The translations under genes were made by a program, and so were the position numbers. Shown piece by piece: positions 27,288 through 36,315 of a DNA stretch of 64,000 nucleotides. The notes below the pieces were generated by a model. That model ran no database searches. It had not been told where the DNA came from and saw only the letters and a list, made by a program, of their open reading frames with translations. The first letter of the stretch is position 1. Each line of letters begins with the position of its first letter. The DNA comes from Methylophilaceae bacterium. Its GTDB lineage: Bacteria > Pseudomonadota > Gammaproteobacteria > Burkholderiales > Methylophilaceae. The stretch is from positions 217,446 to 281,445 of the forward strand of contig JAIYBT010000010.1 of the NCBI GenBank assembly GCA_027488395.1, in the 5' to 3' direction.

Positions 27288-29822
27288 ATGAAAATGACTG
27301 TTGCCAAAAAAATGGGTTGGATGACGCTATTGGCCATCATCGGGATTGTCAGTTTATTGGGCAGCACCCAATACGAAATTGAAAAAGTCTATCAAAGCAC
27401 CAACTATGTAAATACCAATATCACGCCCAGCATTGGGCTGATTGGTCATCTTCAACTTAAATTCAACACACTACGCATTCGATTAGCGAACCATGTTATC
27501 ACCGATGATCCTGCCAAAATGCAGGAAATCGAAACTGCCATACGTGGCCTGCAACAAGAACTCAACGAAGCAATCAGCCAATATCCGCGCTACATTACTG
27601 ATGACGAAGATCGCAGCATGCTGACCCAAGATCAAGCGGGCTTACAAGCGTACTACGACAAAATGGAGGTGATTTTAAACGCCTCGCGAGCAAACCAAAA
27701 AGTCTCCGCAAAACAGCTGTATATTGCAATTAGAGCCACCGCTGATATTGCCAATACGGCTATTACGCAACACATTCAGAAGAAAACCAAACTTGGCGAC
27801 CAAGCGGCCCTCGATGCAGCCACGATTAAACAACAATCCATCTATCGTTCTGTTGGCTTGGGATTATTAATCTGCATGGTGGTGGGATGTTTTGCTTATT
27901 TCACCACCCGCAAATTGGTACAGCAATTAGGTGGTGAGCCAGACCAAGCAGTGGCGATTGCCAATAGTATTGCACGCGGCGATTTAGATACCCGCATTGA
28001 TATCAACAACAAAGATCCGGACAGCTTAATGGCGGCAATGCACCACATGCAACAAACGCTCAAATCCGTCATCGGCGAACAAATTCGGGTCGCTGACGCC
28101 AATCAACAAGGCGATATCGATGCCCACATTGATACCACACAATTTTCTGGCAGCTATCAAACCATGGCCAATAATATCAATATGATGGCGAATAATCAGG
28201 CGCAAGTCATGCGTAAAGTCGTGGTGTGTATTGATCAATTTTCACGTGGCAACTTTGATGCTCCCCTAGAAACATTTTCAGGTAAACGCGCCTTTATCAA
28301 TGTGGGCATTGAACGTTTACGCAATAACGTAAAAACATTCATCGCCGAAATGCAATTAATGTCCGAGCAGCATGATATTGGCAATATCGATCAAAAAATC
28401 AACACATCACAATTTGAAGGCGCTTATTTGCAAATGGCAGAAGGCGTCAACCAGATGGTGTTTGAACACCTCCGCGCGAATCAGCAAGCCATTCAAGTGG
28501 TACAGGCGTTTGGACAAGGCGATCTCGATCAGCCATTAGCTCGCTTTGCCGGTCAAAAAGCCTTTGTCAACGAAGCGATCGAACAAGTACGTGACAATTT
28601 AAAACGCTTGATTGTGAGCATGAATGAAATGAGTCAACGCCATGATGCTGGTGACATAGAGGCACGTATGCAAACGGATACTTTTGCAGGCGCTTATCAA
28701 CAAATGGCGGCTGGAGTCAATGCCATGGTCCAAGGCCATATTGATCTCAACCGTAAAGCCATCGCGGTCGTACAAGCCTTTGGTGAAGGGCAATTTAATC
28801 AACCATTAGAAGCGTTTCCTGGCAAAAAAGCCTTTATTAACCAAGCCATCGAAACTGTGCGCACCAATTTAAGAGCACTGAGCCAAGATGCCACCATGCT
28901 GGCAGATGCCGCACGTCAGGGGGAGGTCACTTTCCGCGTCGATGCACAACGACACAAAGGCGAATTCCGCACCATCATTCAGGGTGTTAATCAAACTTTG
29001 GACATGATTGTTGAGCCAATCAAAGCCGTCAAAGAAGCCTCAGAAACCATCCGCACCGCAATCAACGAGATTGCAGCGGGCAATCAAAATCTGTCAGAAC
29101 GCACCGAGCAGCAAGCCAACACATTGGCACAAACCTCATCCAACATGGCTGATTTAGCGCACACTGTTGCGCAAAATGCGGATAACGCCAAACAAGCGAA
29201 TGCGCTTGCCATTCGTGCTTCGGATGTGGCGATTCGCGGTGGCGAGGTGGTAAACGATGTGGTGGTCACCATGAGTGCGATTAACCAAAGTGCAAAAAAA
29301 ATCGAAGATATTATTGCAGTGATTGATGGCATTGCTTTTCAAACCAATATTTTAGCGCTCAATGCCGCAGTCGAAGCCGCCCGCGCAGGCGAGCAAGGCC
29401 GAGGCTTTGCCGTAGTCGCTGGCGAAGTGGGCAACCTGGCGCAGCGCTCATCGCATGCTGCCCGCGAAATTAAAGAATTAATTGCAGATTCCGTACAAAA
29501 AACCGCTGAGGGCAGTCGCCTGGTGGAAAATGCAGGCGCCACCATGCACGAAGTGGTGGATTCTGTAAAACATGTTGCCGATATTATCAGTGAGATTTCA
29601 AGCGCATCTAGCGAACAAACCAAGGGGATTCATGGCGTCAATCAAGCCGTCAATCTGATGGATGAAGCGACACAGCAAAATGCAGCCTTGGTAGAACAAG
29701 CCGCCGCCGCAGCGCAGTCACTGGTGAATCAAGCAGATCAGCTGTCTGAAGTGATCAGCCAGTTTAAATTACAGTCAACCTCAAATACCATGCGCGGCTT
29801 ACGGACTGGAACAACAGGCTAA
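27288..29822 (+). CDS. Methyl-accepting chemotaxis protein with multiple HAMP-like repeats
   Basis: An 844-residue chemoreceptor. Membrane segment 1 (about 10-26), a periplasmic four-helix-bundle sensor (about 30-185), membrane segment 2 ([15 protein letters not shown]), a HAMP beginning [23 protein letters not shown] in part, then a series of repeated units of about 90 residues ([59 protein letters not shown]), i.e. several HAMP-like modules in tandem. The C-terminal signalling hairpin has the family core [20 protein letters not shown]. No NWETF-like CheR-binding tail. ATG at 27288 is preferred to 27252; GGGG stands 6 nt upstream. The ligand is unknown, and no che genes are nearby. Confidence 0.92.
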   Translation: MKMTVAKKMGWMTLLAIIGIVSLLGSTQYEIEKVYQSTNYVNTNITPSIGLIGHLQLKFNTLRIRLANHVITDDPAKMQEIETAIRGLQQELNEAISQYPRYITDDEDRSMLTQDQAGLQAYYDKMEVILNASRANQKVSAKQLYIAIRATADIANTAITQHIQKKTKLGDQAALDAATIKQQSIYRSVGLGLLICMVVGCFAYFTTRKLVQQLGGEPDQAVAIANSIARGDLDTRIDINNKDPDSLMAAMHHMQQTLKSVIGEQIRVADANQQGDIDAHIDTTQFSGSYQTMANNINMMANNQAQVMRKVVVCIDQFSRGNFDAPLETFSGKRAFINVGIERLRNNVKTFIAEMQLMSEQHDIGNIDQKINTSQFEGAYLQMAEGVNQMVFEHLRANQQAIQVVQAFGQGDLDQPLARFAGQKAFVNEAIEQVRDNLKRLIVSMNEMSQRHDAGDIEARMQTDTFAGAYQQMAAGVNAMVQGHIDLNRKAIAVVQAFGEGQFNQPLEAFPGKKAFINQAIETVRTNLRALSQDATMLADAARQGEVTFRVDAQRHKGEFRTIIQGVNQTLDMIVEPIKAVKEASETIRTAINEIAAGNQNLSERTEQQANTLAQTSSNMADLAHTVAQNADNAKQANALAIRASDVAIRGGEVVNDVVVTMSAINQSAKKIEDIIAVIDGIAFQTNILALNAAVEAARAGEQGRGFAVVAGEVGNLAQRSSHAAREIKELIADSVQKTAEGSRLVENAGATMHEVVDSVKHVADIISEISSASSEQTKGIHGVNQAVNLMDEATQQNAALVEQAAAAAQSLVNQADQLSEVISQFKLQSTSNTMRGLRTGTTG

Positions 29823-29977
29823 ACAGCACTGGTCGTTTGCAGCCCTCTGTCAGCCCAACAGCCACTTTCAATGTGAACAGTGGAACGGCGTTATGCCATG
29901 ACGCGCATGGTGTAACCATTGGGTTTGAAGATTCTATGATAGATGCAAACGCCTGCACAACGCTCACGTTGTCATGT

Positions 29978-30469
29978 TTAATCAGAAGAGACAGGCGCCA
30001 GCAAAGAAGCTTGAATCGCAGAAACATCAGGCAACGTTTTTGCATGCCAGCGCACCATTTTGATGTTGGCAGCATTTAGAGCCGCCTCTTTTTTAATATC
30101 CGACGCTCGTCGATCAGGATGTTGATGCGAAGCATCATCGAGTTCAATCACGGCTAAAATTGAGGCGTCTTTATGACAAATGACAAAGTCTGCACTCATC
30201 CGATGAATACGATTTAACCATGATTGATAGTGGTAGCCTTTTTTAACTCCCAATAAGCGGGAAAGTTGTACCTGTGCCAACACAATATGATCAGGTAAGG
30301 CGTGAATCAAACGAAAATAAAGCACTTGTTCAGGCAAAGAAAGGGGTCTTTTTGCATAAAAAGGCCAAGGCTTGCCAATGAATTTCCCCTTTTTTGCTTT
30401 TTGGTGCATCCATTCTACAAACATCAACAACAATACAATAATCGCAATTCCCAACGCCAACTTATTCAT
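29978..30469 (-). CDS. DUF2726 protein with one membrane anchor
   Basis: A 163-residue protein with an N-terminal membrane segment (ALGIAIIVLLLMFVEW), then a domain like DUF2726: LSLPEQVLYFRLIHALPDHIV, VQLSRLLGV, SADFVICHKDASILAVIELDD in parts, and KKEAALNAANI. The pattern D-x-V...ELDD with a following Lys is the core of the PD-(D/E)xK nuclease-like fold seen in DUF2726, but activity is unproven. Start: ATG 30469 with AGGG 7 nt upstream; the GTG at 30472 is an alternative. It lies alone in the accessory part, downstream of and convergent with the chemoreceptor. Confidence 0.7.
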   Translation of the reverse strand: MNKLALGIAIIVLLLMFVEWMHQKAKKGKFIGKPWPFYAKRPLSLPEQVLYFRLIHALPDHIVLAQVQLSRLLGVKKGYHYQSWLNRIHRMSADFVICHKDASILAVIELDDASHQHPDRRASDIKKEAALNAANIKMVRWHAKTLPDVSAIQASLLAPVSSD

Positions 30470-30472
30470 CAC

Positions 30473-30933
30473 TTACCCTAATCCCTTTTGGTTGAACTTA
30501 ACTTCACGCTTCACACAATAATTAATACTGGTTAAATATTGTAAGTTAAATCATACAACCTTTTTGGAAATTAGGAATGCGGACACTCGCATTAAATCTA
30601 CTTACCTAAACATTTATTTTAAAAAAGCAGACACAAGCCAATCAATCAACAAGGATTGGAGTGTAAATATCTTAAAAAGCTTATCCAAACATTATCCGAA
30701 AAATAAGTTAGGACAATGATGGGGCACACAAGCATTTAAACAAAAAGCGCATCCCCACAACTTGAGCAAATCAGTATCAATACAACGCCATAAATAAAAA
30801 GATCCGCCAATGACATTTGGATCAGCGTTTTTGCATAGCAACACAGTGGTGTAAACCCTTCCAGACCATTCGTGATAGATTCTTTTTGCATTGCATGCAT
30901 TCAGAAACTTGAATACCCAAGACTAAGGCAACA
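30473..30933. other. Gene-poor AT-rich stretch
   Basis: About 460 bp with no convincing frame on either strand. A loose inverted repeat TTAACTT...AAGTTAA (30498-30548) with short inner pairing lies just upstream of the DUF2726 gene and may be part of its promoter. Reads like decayed accessory DNA. Confidence 0.5.
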
Positions 30934-31302
30934 TTAATCATTATTTTGGCCAATCCGCCACAGTACCCCAGAGGGATCACTCAAACAAAAATCACGCATG
31001 TTCCAAGACTGCGTTTCCATAGGCCAGCGCTTTACCCCATATTTTTCGATCACGCCGCTATCAGTGACCTGCGCCCACCAGGCATCCACATCGACGACCA
31101 ATAAATGCATCATGCATTGTTCAGCCATGCCCTCTGCACAATAGTCTTGTAACAAAAAACTGGCACAACCATGATGAAAATAAGCAACGCCACCGCCCTC
31201 TGAGGCTTTGGTAAACCCTAAATCAAGATAAAACTGCTTGGATAATTCAAAATGCTTTGCGGGTACAAAAGCTTTAATTTCACTGACTTGTAAATTATTC
31301 AT
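30934..31302 (-). CDS. VOC (glyoxalase/bleomycin-resistance) family protein
   Basis: A 122-residue single VOC domain: IKAFVPAKHFELSKQFYLDLGF, GVAYFHHGCASFLLQDY, HLLVVDVDAWWAQV and the closing MRDFCLSDPSGVLWRIGQ. Such proteins are metal-dependent lyases, dioxygenases or drug-binding proteins; the substrate cannot be read. The gene stands alone between two gene-poor stretches, pointing away from the integron integrase, so it could be a former gene cassette, but no attC site is clear. Confidence 0.82.
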   Translation of the reverse strand: MNNLQVSEIKAFVPAKHFELSKQFYLDLGFTKASEGGGVAYFHHGCASFLLQDYCAEGMAEQCMMHLLVVDVDAWWAQVTDSGVIEKYGVKRWPMETQSWNMRDFCLSDPSGVLWRIGQNND

Positions 31303-31766
31303 GATCTTTATTCATATATTTTTAAAACAACGTTTAATCCGTTGCATCCCATCCATCAGAAAACGCATCATTTAACGAAAGCCTCAACGGCAATATGGTT
31401 GAAACAATAAAGCTATGTTTTTGCTAAAAGCGCACCGATGCGGCTATTTAAATCAGCATAAATATGATGTATTGCTCAATTGTGCGACGGGCCAATGCGA
31501 TTGATTCTCCGATATAAAATGGCACCAAACATGACCATTTTGCGCTCGATATTTGAGCAAAGCGCACCATGTAAAGGCTTAGGTGGTTTGAAAAGGTGAT
31601 CAGGCCTCCATACAAACATATGAATATGGCCTCTGTCGATAATTCACCCTTAAAACAAATCTAATATTTTATTTGTACTAATGTCTATAAAATTTAAAAA
31701 ATAATTTATCATCAAAAAATCAATAGTTTTTTATAATTTATTACACCTTAATTATTGGATTGCGTC
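31303..31766. other. Non-coding region upstream of the integron integrase
   Basis: About 460 bp, very AT-rich from 31630 to 31755. The minus strand carries GTTAAAT (31376-31370), which fits the GTTRRRY core of integron recombination sites, 68 bp before the VOC start. A short hairpin-like segment lies at 31529-31568 (TGCGCTC / GAGC plus GCGCA). No full attI or attC could be defined. It should contain the promoter of the integrase. Confidence 0.4.
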
Positions 31767-32747
31767 ATGGATATTACACCTGAGGTTAAACCTGCGCCTA
31801 AGCTGTTTCCTGCGATTAGCGCGCGTATGCGAGTCAAAAACTATAGCCAGCGCACCGAGTTCACCTATGTGAACTGGATTAAACGCTTTATTTTGCATCA
31901 CAGCAAGCGGCATCCACGCGAGATGGGCGTGGCTGAAGTGGAGGCGTTTTTAAATCATTTGGCGGTCGATAAACAAGTATCTGCCAGCACCCAAAATCAA
32001 GCCAAAAGCGCACTGCTATTTTTATATGATGAAGTGCTTGAGCAAACGCTACCGCCATTAAATCTGCTAAACCCTGCCAAGGCTTCAAAAAAACTGCCAG
32101 TGGTACTGACCAAACAAGAAGTACAAGCGTTGCTGGGGGGGATCGCAGGTACCCAATGGCTGATTGCCAGTTTGTTATATGGCAGTGGTTTGCGGGTAAT
32201 GGAATGCTTACGGCTGCGGGTCAATGACATTGACTTTAACAAACGGCAATTATTGGTGCGAAATAGCCATGGTTATAAAGACCGCATCACCTTATTGCCG
32301 CTGGCACTGATGCACTCCCTTGAGAAACATCTATTGCAAGTTGAAGCCATCCATCAGGCCGATTTAGCGGAAGGTTTTGGTGAGGTGTTGTTGCCCACGG
32401 CTATCTTTAAAAAATATCCAGACGGCGGTCGGGATTGGACATGGCAGTATGTGTTTCCAGCCAGCAAACGCTCAATTGATGCCCATAATCAGATTAGACG
32501 GCACCATGCCGATGAAAAAACGGTGCAACGGGCAATTAAAAAAGCCGCATTGGCCGCAAAACTAACCAAAGCCGCCACCCCGCAAAGTTTGCGCGATAGC
32601 TTTGCCACCCATTTACTAGAAGGCGGCAACGACATACACAACGTGCAAGCGCTGTTAGGGCACAAGGATGTCACAACCACCCTGCGATATACCCGCGTGC
32701 TCAACACAGACCGTATTGCAGTGAGCAGCCCACTCGATGTGCTTTAA
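31767..32747 (+). CDS. intI: Integron integrase (IntI), possibly inactive
   Basis: Tyrosine recombinase of 326 residues resembling IntI: N-terminal NYSQRTEFTYVNWIKRFI, GVAEVEAFLNHLAVDKQVSASTQ in parts, LPVVLTKQEV, and the IntI-specific extra segment between the second and third catalytic patches (PDGGRDWTWQYVFPASKRS, IRRHHADEKTVQRA). Catalytic residues: R143, K171, R276, H299 and Y308 are present, but the box-II His is Gln (Q273 in ATPQSLRDSFAT; IntI1 has PHTLRHSFAT). Activity may be reduced or lost. ATG 31767 chosen over the TTG at 31755. No cassette array is evident. Confidence 0.88.
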   Translation: MDITPEVKPAPKLFPAISARMRVKNYSQRTEFTYVNWIKRFILHHSKRHPREMGVAEVEAFLNHLAVDKQVSASTQNQAKSALLFLYDEVLEQTLPPLNLLNPAKASKKLPVVLTKQEVQALLGGIAGTQWLIASLLYGSGLRVMECLRLRVNDIDFNKRQLLVRNSHGYKDRITLLPLALMHSLEKHLLQVEAIHQADLAEGFGEVLLPTAIFKKYPDGGRDWTWQYVFPASKRSIDAHNQIRRHHADEKTVQRAIKKAALAAKLTKAATPQSLRDSFATHLLEGGNDIHNVQALLGHKDVTTTLRYTRVLNTDRIAVSSPLDVL

Positions 32748-32776
32748 AATCAATAGGTTAAAAAAATATTTAACGA

Positions 32777-32814
32777 AGTTTAAAAACAATATTAGGTAGT
32801 TTAAAACCAATATT
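32777..32814. repeat. Short direct repeat at the 3' end of the HPP gene
   Basis: AGTTTAAAAACAATATT (32777-32793) and AGTTTAAAACCAATATT (32798-32814) match at 16 of 17 positions; the second copy overlaps the end of the HPP coding region, so the first looks like a small duplication between intI and the HPP gene. Confidence 0.6.
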
Positions 32815-33322
32815 TTGGGAATTTTCCTGGGCGGGTCAAGTTGTTATAGATCAAGGCGACCACGGTGATGATGATGGCGCCAAACAGCGTTGGAAACCAC
32901 AACATCTGCCAATCAAACTGACCATGCATGGCTGCTAACCAAATAATCACTGGGTTAGAGCCTGCGGGCGGATGGACGGTGCGGGTTAGCATCATGCTGG
33001 CAATGGCTAACCCCACGGCCAACCCCACACTCCACCAGGCCACCCCTAAGCTCGCAATCACCAGCAAACCAATCAAAGCACTTATAAAATGACCACCGAT
33101 CACGTTGCGTGGCTGGGCAAATGGCACCTCAGGATAGGCAAACAAAATCACACATGAAGCCCCAAACGAGCCCAACACCAATAAGGTGTCCAGCCGTGCG
33201 CTCATCAATGCAACGATGCTAATCGCAATCATGCCTCCAAGCCCCGCCATCATGATCGCTTGCGCAGAAAATTTGGGAGGTAAGGTTGCATGTTCGCCTG
33301 TGAGTTTGTCTAGTAATTTCAT
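32801..33322 (-). CDS. HPP family integral membrane protein
   Basis: A 173-residue membrane protein with four to five segments. Conserved HPP-type parts: LVLGSFGASCVILFAYPEVP, AQPRNVIGGHFISALIG and TRTVHPPAGSNPVI (the HPP motif). Plant members have been linked to nitrite transport, bacterial ones are poorly known. Start at 33322 has AAGAG 6 nt upstream; the frame is open to 33346. An operator-like dyad lies 50-66 bp upstream. It converges on intI. Confidence 0.85.
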   Translation of the reverse strand: MKLLDKLTGEHATLPPKFSAQAIMMAGLGGMIAISIVALMSARLDTLLVLGSFGASCVILFAYPEVPFAQPRNVIGGHFISALIGLLVIASLGVAWWSVGLAVGLAIASMMLTRTVHPPAGSNPVIIWLAAMHGQFDWQMLWFPTLFGAIIITVVALIYNNLTRPGKFPKYWF

Positions 33323-33658
33323 CGGTCTCTTTGCTGTGTTAATCAATCGTGTCCGTTACCACTGTATGAATTGATTGCAAGCAATCAACCCCGTGTGTTG
33401 GCATTTATCGACTGCTCGCCATGAATACACATCGGCATGGTTGACCAATGTGAGGCTGAGTAAAAAAACATATCATATCAATCACTTATATCAATCGTTT
33501 GCATTTTTAAAATACCAAGCAGTGGATTTTTATCATGCCGATGATGGCCGACCCCACGCGTTTAAAACCACTGTTCTCTCGCAGGGTGCATTTAGTCTAG
33601 GTTTTACAATGCTTGCGCTCAAACCGGCTAGGTGCCGCAAGGCGTGCTAGCCATCACT
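33323..33658. other. Intergenic region upstream of the HPP gene
   Basis: About 336 bp. A rightward frame (33375-33650, 91 codons) has no ribosome site or recognisable sequence and looks spurious. The one structured element is the dyad at 33371-33388. Confidence 0.5.
33371..33388. promoter_or_regulatory. Perfect dyad, candidate operator of the HPP gene
   Basis: TTGATTGC-AA-GCAATCAA: 8-bp perfect arms, 2-nt centre, 49 bp upstream of the chosen HPP start. The size fits MarR- or LysR-type sites (T-N11-A is contained). No regulator gene is adjacent. Confidence 0.5.
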
Positions 33659-34576
33659 TTACTTTTGCACATCACCGATATGCGATTGGCCACGGAGTTT
33701 TGCGAGCTTCACTTGTTTTTGTCGCTCTTTGAGTGACTCTTTTTTCTCAGGGGTCAGCTTTTCGTAGCAATAGGGGCAAGAAATGCCTGCATCGTATTGA
33801 TCGCTTTGTTTTTCTTCGGGCGTGAGTGGCATGCGACAGGCAAAACATTGGTCATGATCGCCTACCTCTAAACCATGCTTTACCGCCACCCGTTGATCAA
33901 ACACAAAGCATTCTCCTTCCCACAAGCTTTGCTCCTTAGGCACAGTTTCTAAGTATTTTAAAATGCCGCCTTGCAAGTGATACACCTCTTCAAAACCTTG
34001 TTGTTTCATATAAGAAGAGGCTTTTTCACAGCGGATGCCACCCGTACAAAACATGGCGACTTTTTTATGCTTTGTTTTATCAAGATGCTGTGACACAAAG
34101 CTGGGAAACTCTCTAAACGTGGTGGTTTTTGGGTCTACCGCGCCTTTAAAGGTGCCGATATGCACTTCATAGTCGTTACGGGTATCAAGCACAATCACTT
34201 CGGGGTCATTGAGGAGCGCGTTCCAATCCTCGGGCTTCACATAGGTGCCGACCACAAGATTAGGGTCCACATCGAGCACGCCCATGGTGACGATTTCTTT
34301 TTTGAGTTTGACTTTCATCCGATAAAACGGATGGCTATCGGCCCACGATTCTTTATGCTCCAGCGCGCTCAATCGCGGGTCTTGTTTAAGGTAATTTAGC
34401 ACCGCATAAATATCTTCTGGCGCACCAGCAATGGTGCCATTGATGCCCTCTTGTGCCAGCAATAAAGTACCTTTGATGTGATGCATCAGGCAGTGCTCTA
34501 AGATCGGCTTTTGTAAATCGCGGTAATTGTCTAGCGTGACAAATTGATATAAAGCGGCGGTGAGGTATTGGCGCAT
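33659..34576 (-). CDS. trhO: tRNA uridine(34) hydroxylase TrhO (rhodanese-related)
   Basis: A 305-residue YceA/TrhO protein that hydroxylates U34 of some tRNAs. N-terminal acylphosphatase-like domain ([16 protein letters not shown]), rhodanese domain with [20 protein letters not shown] and active-site loop [12 protein letters not shown] (Cys), then a C-terminal region with four Cys ([15 protein letters not shown]) likely binding zinc. ATG 34576 is preferred to 34606. It lies downstream of fhcC, 135 bp away, on the same strand. Confidence 0.92.
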   Translation of the reverse strand: MRQYLTAALYQFVTLDNYRDLQKPILEHCLMHHIKGTLLLAQEGINGTIAGAPEDIYAVLNYLKQDPRLSALEHKESWADSHPFYRMKVKLKKEIVTMGVLDVDPNLVVGTYVKPEDWNALLNDPEVIVLDTRNDYEVHIGTFKGAVDPKTTTFREFPSFVSQHLDKTKHKKVAMFCTGGIRCEKASSYMKQQGFEEVYHLQGGILKYLETVPKEQSLWEGECFVFDQRVAVKHGLEVGDHDQCFACRMPLTPEEKQSDQYDAGISCPYCYEKLTPEKKESLKERQKQVKLAKLRGQSHIGDVQK

Positions 34577-34711
34577 GGTCAGGCTTCTAAATTCAAGCAA
34601 AACCACATTTTAACATTGACACTATGACAGCCCAAAAGGCAATCCATGTTTCGGATGATAAGCAGCATTTTCTGGAATAATGACAGGACACAAACGGCAG
34701 ATTAACGTTGC

Positions 34712-35392
34712 TTAAACGTTAGGCAATAGCCACAACATTTCTGCCTTGCCTAATCCACCCATGTCCCCCATCCAACGCTGTACACGCTGGTTGCTAAGGT
34801 GGGCAAACTGGCTATCCAACCCACGAAACGATTGATACAACAGGCTTAAAAAAGGTAAGGTGTGTTGCCCGCAATCCACCCAAGTGGCTTGTGGATTAGG
34901 CTCAGCGCCCAATAACAAGGTGCCCCGCTTCATGCCATAGCCAAGATAATCCCCAGTTTGCCCTAAAATGCCTAAGGTGCCTGCGCGTAAGTTTGCGCCG
35001 GCATACGCGCCCACAGTCCCTTCTACCAAACAAAGACCGCGACGCATACGGTCTGCCAAGCGATCACCCGTGTTACCGCGGCAAATGATCACCCCGCCTT
35101 GCATGCCCGCGCCTAAAAAATCCCCTGCGGCATGGGTGACCATGATTTCACCCTGTGCCATCTCCAAGCCAATCGCGTGATGCTGTGCCGTGGTGTGCTC
35201 AAACATTAGTCGTGGCAAGGTGTCGTCGGTCTGCGCTATCACCACGTCAAATGCATCGCCTACACGCCCGCCAGAAGACAAATTGAGCGCTAAAATCGCC
35301 GGCTCGGATTGCCCATGTAACGCTTGCGGGGTTAAGCCACGGCAATCTATGGGGTTGCTCGCGGCTTTGGCAATCAATCGAATTTGGTTCAT
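34712..35392 (-). CDS. fhcC: Formyltransferase/hydrolase complex subunit C
   Basis: A 226-residue protein homologous to subunit C of archaeal formylmethanofuran dehydrogenase, part of a right-handed beta-helix of Gly-rich repeats (AAGDFLGAGMQGGVIICRGNTG, RAGTLGILGQTGDYLGYGMKRGTL in parts) like the glutamate synthase C-terminal domain. In the bacterial Fhc complex it holds the cofactor and helps shuttle the formyl unit between FhcD and FhcA. It overlaps fhcD by ATGA and is the last gene of fhcBADC. Confidence 0.95.
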   Translation of the reverse strand: MNQIRLIAKAASNPIDCRGLTPQALHGQSEPAILALNLSSGGRVGDAFDVVIAQTDDTLPRLMFEHTTAQHHAIGLEMAQGEIMVTHAAGDFLGAGMQGGVIICRGNTGDRLADRMRRGLCLVEGTVGAYAGANLRAGTLGILGQTGDYLGYGMKRGTLLLGAEPNPQATWVDCGQHTLPFLSLLYQSFRGLDSQFAHLSNQRVQRWMGDMGGLGKAEMLWLLPNV

Positions 35393-36315
35393 GCGACCTC
35401 TCCGCTTAAAATGGGGCGCAATTTAAAATGATGCGGCCCTAATTTGCCGCCATAGTTGCCCGCCGAAATGCGCAAAATGCCATTGTCTGGGCCTAGGCTA
35501 CAAGCGGCTTCTATGCCCACTTTCATGGCGATTGCAATGTCATTAAAACTTAGGCCGTTGACCACGATTTCCATCACGCTTTCTACCCTCGCGTCTAATT
35601 CGGTTTTGACCACGCCTTTTAAGGTCGGGCAAAACGCATCGTTGGTGCTGGCAAACATTTTTGGGTATTTACTACCGACTTTAGAGCCAGAGCGCACCAC
35701 CCCGCCTGGAAACGGCATGATGACATTGGGGATCACGCGCATGGCATCAATCGCGGCCTCACAGGCGCTCAACACTTGTGCTTGGCTACGGCCTAACACT
35801 AAAAAATTGCCGCCGCCGATGGCGCGCACCATGCCAGTGGTTTCTTCGGTGATAAATTCACCGTCCATCACCGGGATGCGCCAGTAGCGACGCAATTCAC
35901 CTTGCGCGTTGGGCAGTTGTTTTGAAATTTGATAGCCATCGCCAAAAAAGCGCAAATGCCGGCCTAAGCTAATCATGTCCTCGGATTGCATGCCAGCGAA
36001 AGCCGCGGCCGTGGGGCAAGTTAAAATACATTGGCCCATGCGGGTTTCCAGTTGTTGCATCAGCACTTTACTGCCCATGGCAAATAACAACACACTTAAG
36101 CCAGGGCGACCATCGGGCGTCTCGCTAGGGTCTAGTTCACGCTCTATGCCTGCCTCGACGCCACAGCCAATCACACTGGTGGCAAAGCCCGTCATGGCAT
36201 TGGCTGCGTGATAAGCCCAGCGCAAGTTTTGAGCGGTAATCAGCACCCGCGTGGCCCGCATATTAAAGGCCTCGGCAAAGGTGTCGTCAATGTCTACGCC
36301 ATTACACTGCATCAT
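35389..36315 (-). CDS. fhcD: Formyltransferase FhcD (formylmethanofuran-H4MPT formyltransferase)
   Basis: A 308-residue homologue of archaeal Ftr. It transfers the formyl group from formyl-H4MPT to methylofuran inside the Fhc complex. Conserved: VDIDDTFAEAFNMRATRVLIT in parts, ATSVIGCGVEAGIER, CPTAAAFAG and MPFPGGVVRSGSKVGSKYP, INDAFCPTL-like (TNDAFCPTLKG). Two ATG codons (36315, 36312); the first overlaps the fhcA stop in ATGA. Order and overlap show tight coupling. Confidence 0.96.
   Translation of the reverse strand: MMQCNGVDIDDTFAEAFNMRATRVLITAQNLRWAYHAANAMTGFATSVIGCGVEAGIERELDPSETPDGRPGLSVLLFAMGSKVLMQQLETRMGQCILTCPTAAAFAGMQSEDMISLGRHLRFFGDGYQISKQLPNAQGELRRYWRIPVMDGEFITEETTGMVRAIGGGNFLVLGRSQAQVLSACEAAIDAMRVIPNVIMPFPGGVVRSGSKVGSKYPKMFASTNDAFCPTLKGVVKTELDARVESVMEIVVNGLSFNDIAIAMKVGIEAACSLGPDNGILRISAGNYGGKLGPHHFKLRPILSGEVA

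Noticed and set aside
29837..30079. Rightward frame after the chemoreceptor gene
   Set aside because: Overlaps the DUF2726 gene on the opposite strand, basic low-complexity end, no known sequence.
30495..30550. ACTTAAC...GTTAAAT pair that resembles integron attC core sites
   Set aside because: Only about 55 bp apart, inner L-type boxes are not complementary, and such AT-rich words are frequent here.
33375..33650. 91-codon rightward frame upstream of trhO
   Set aside because: Odd composition, no ribosome site, overlaps the candidate operator.
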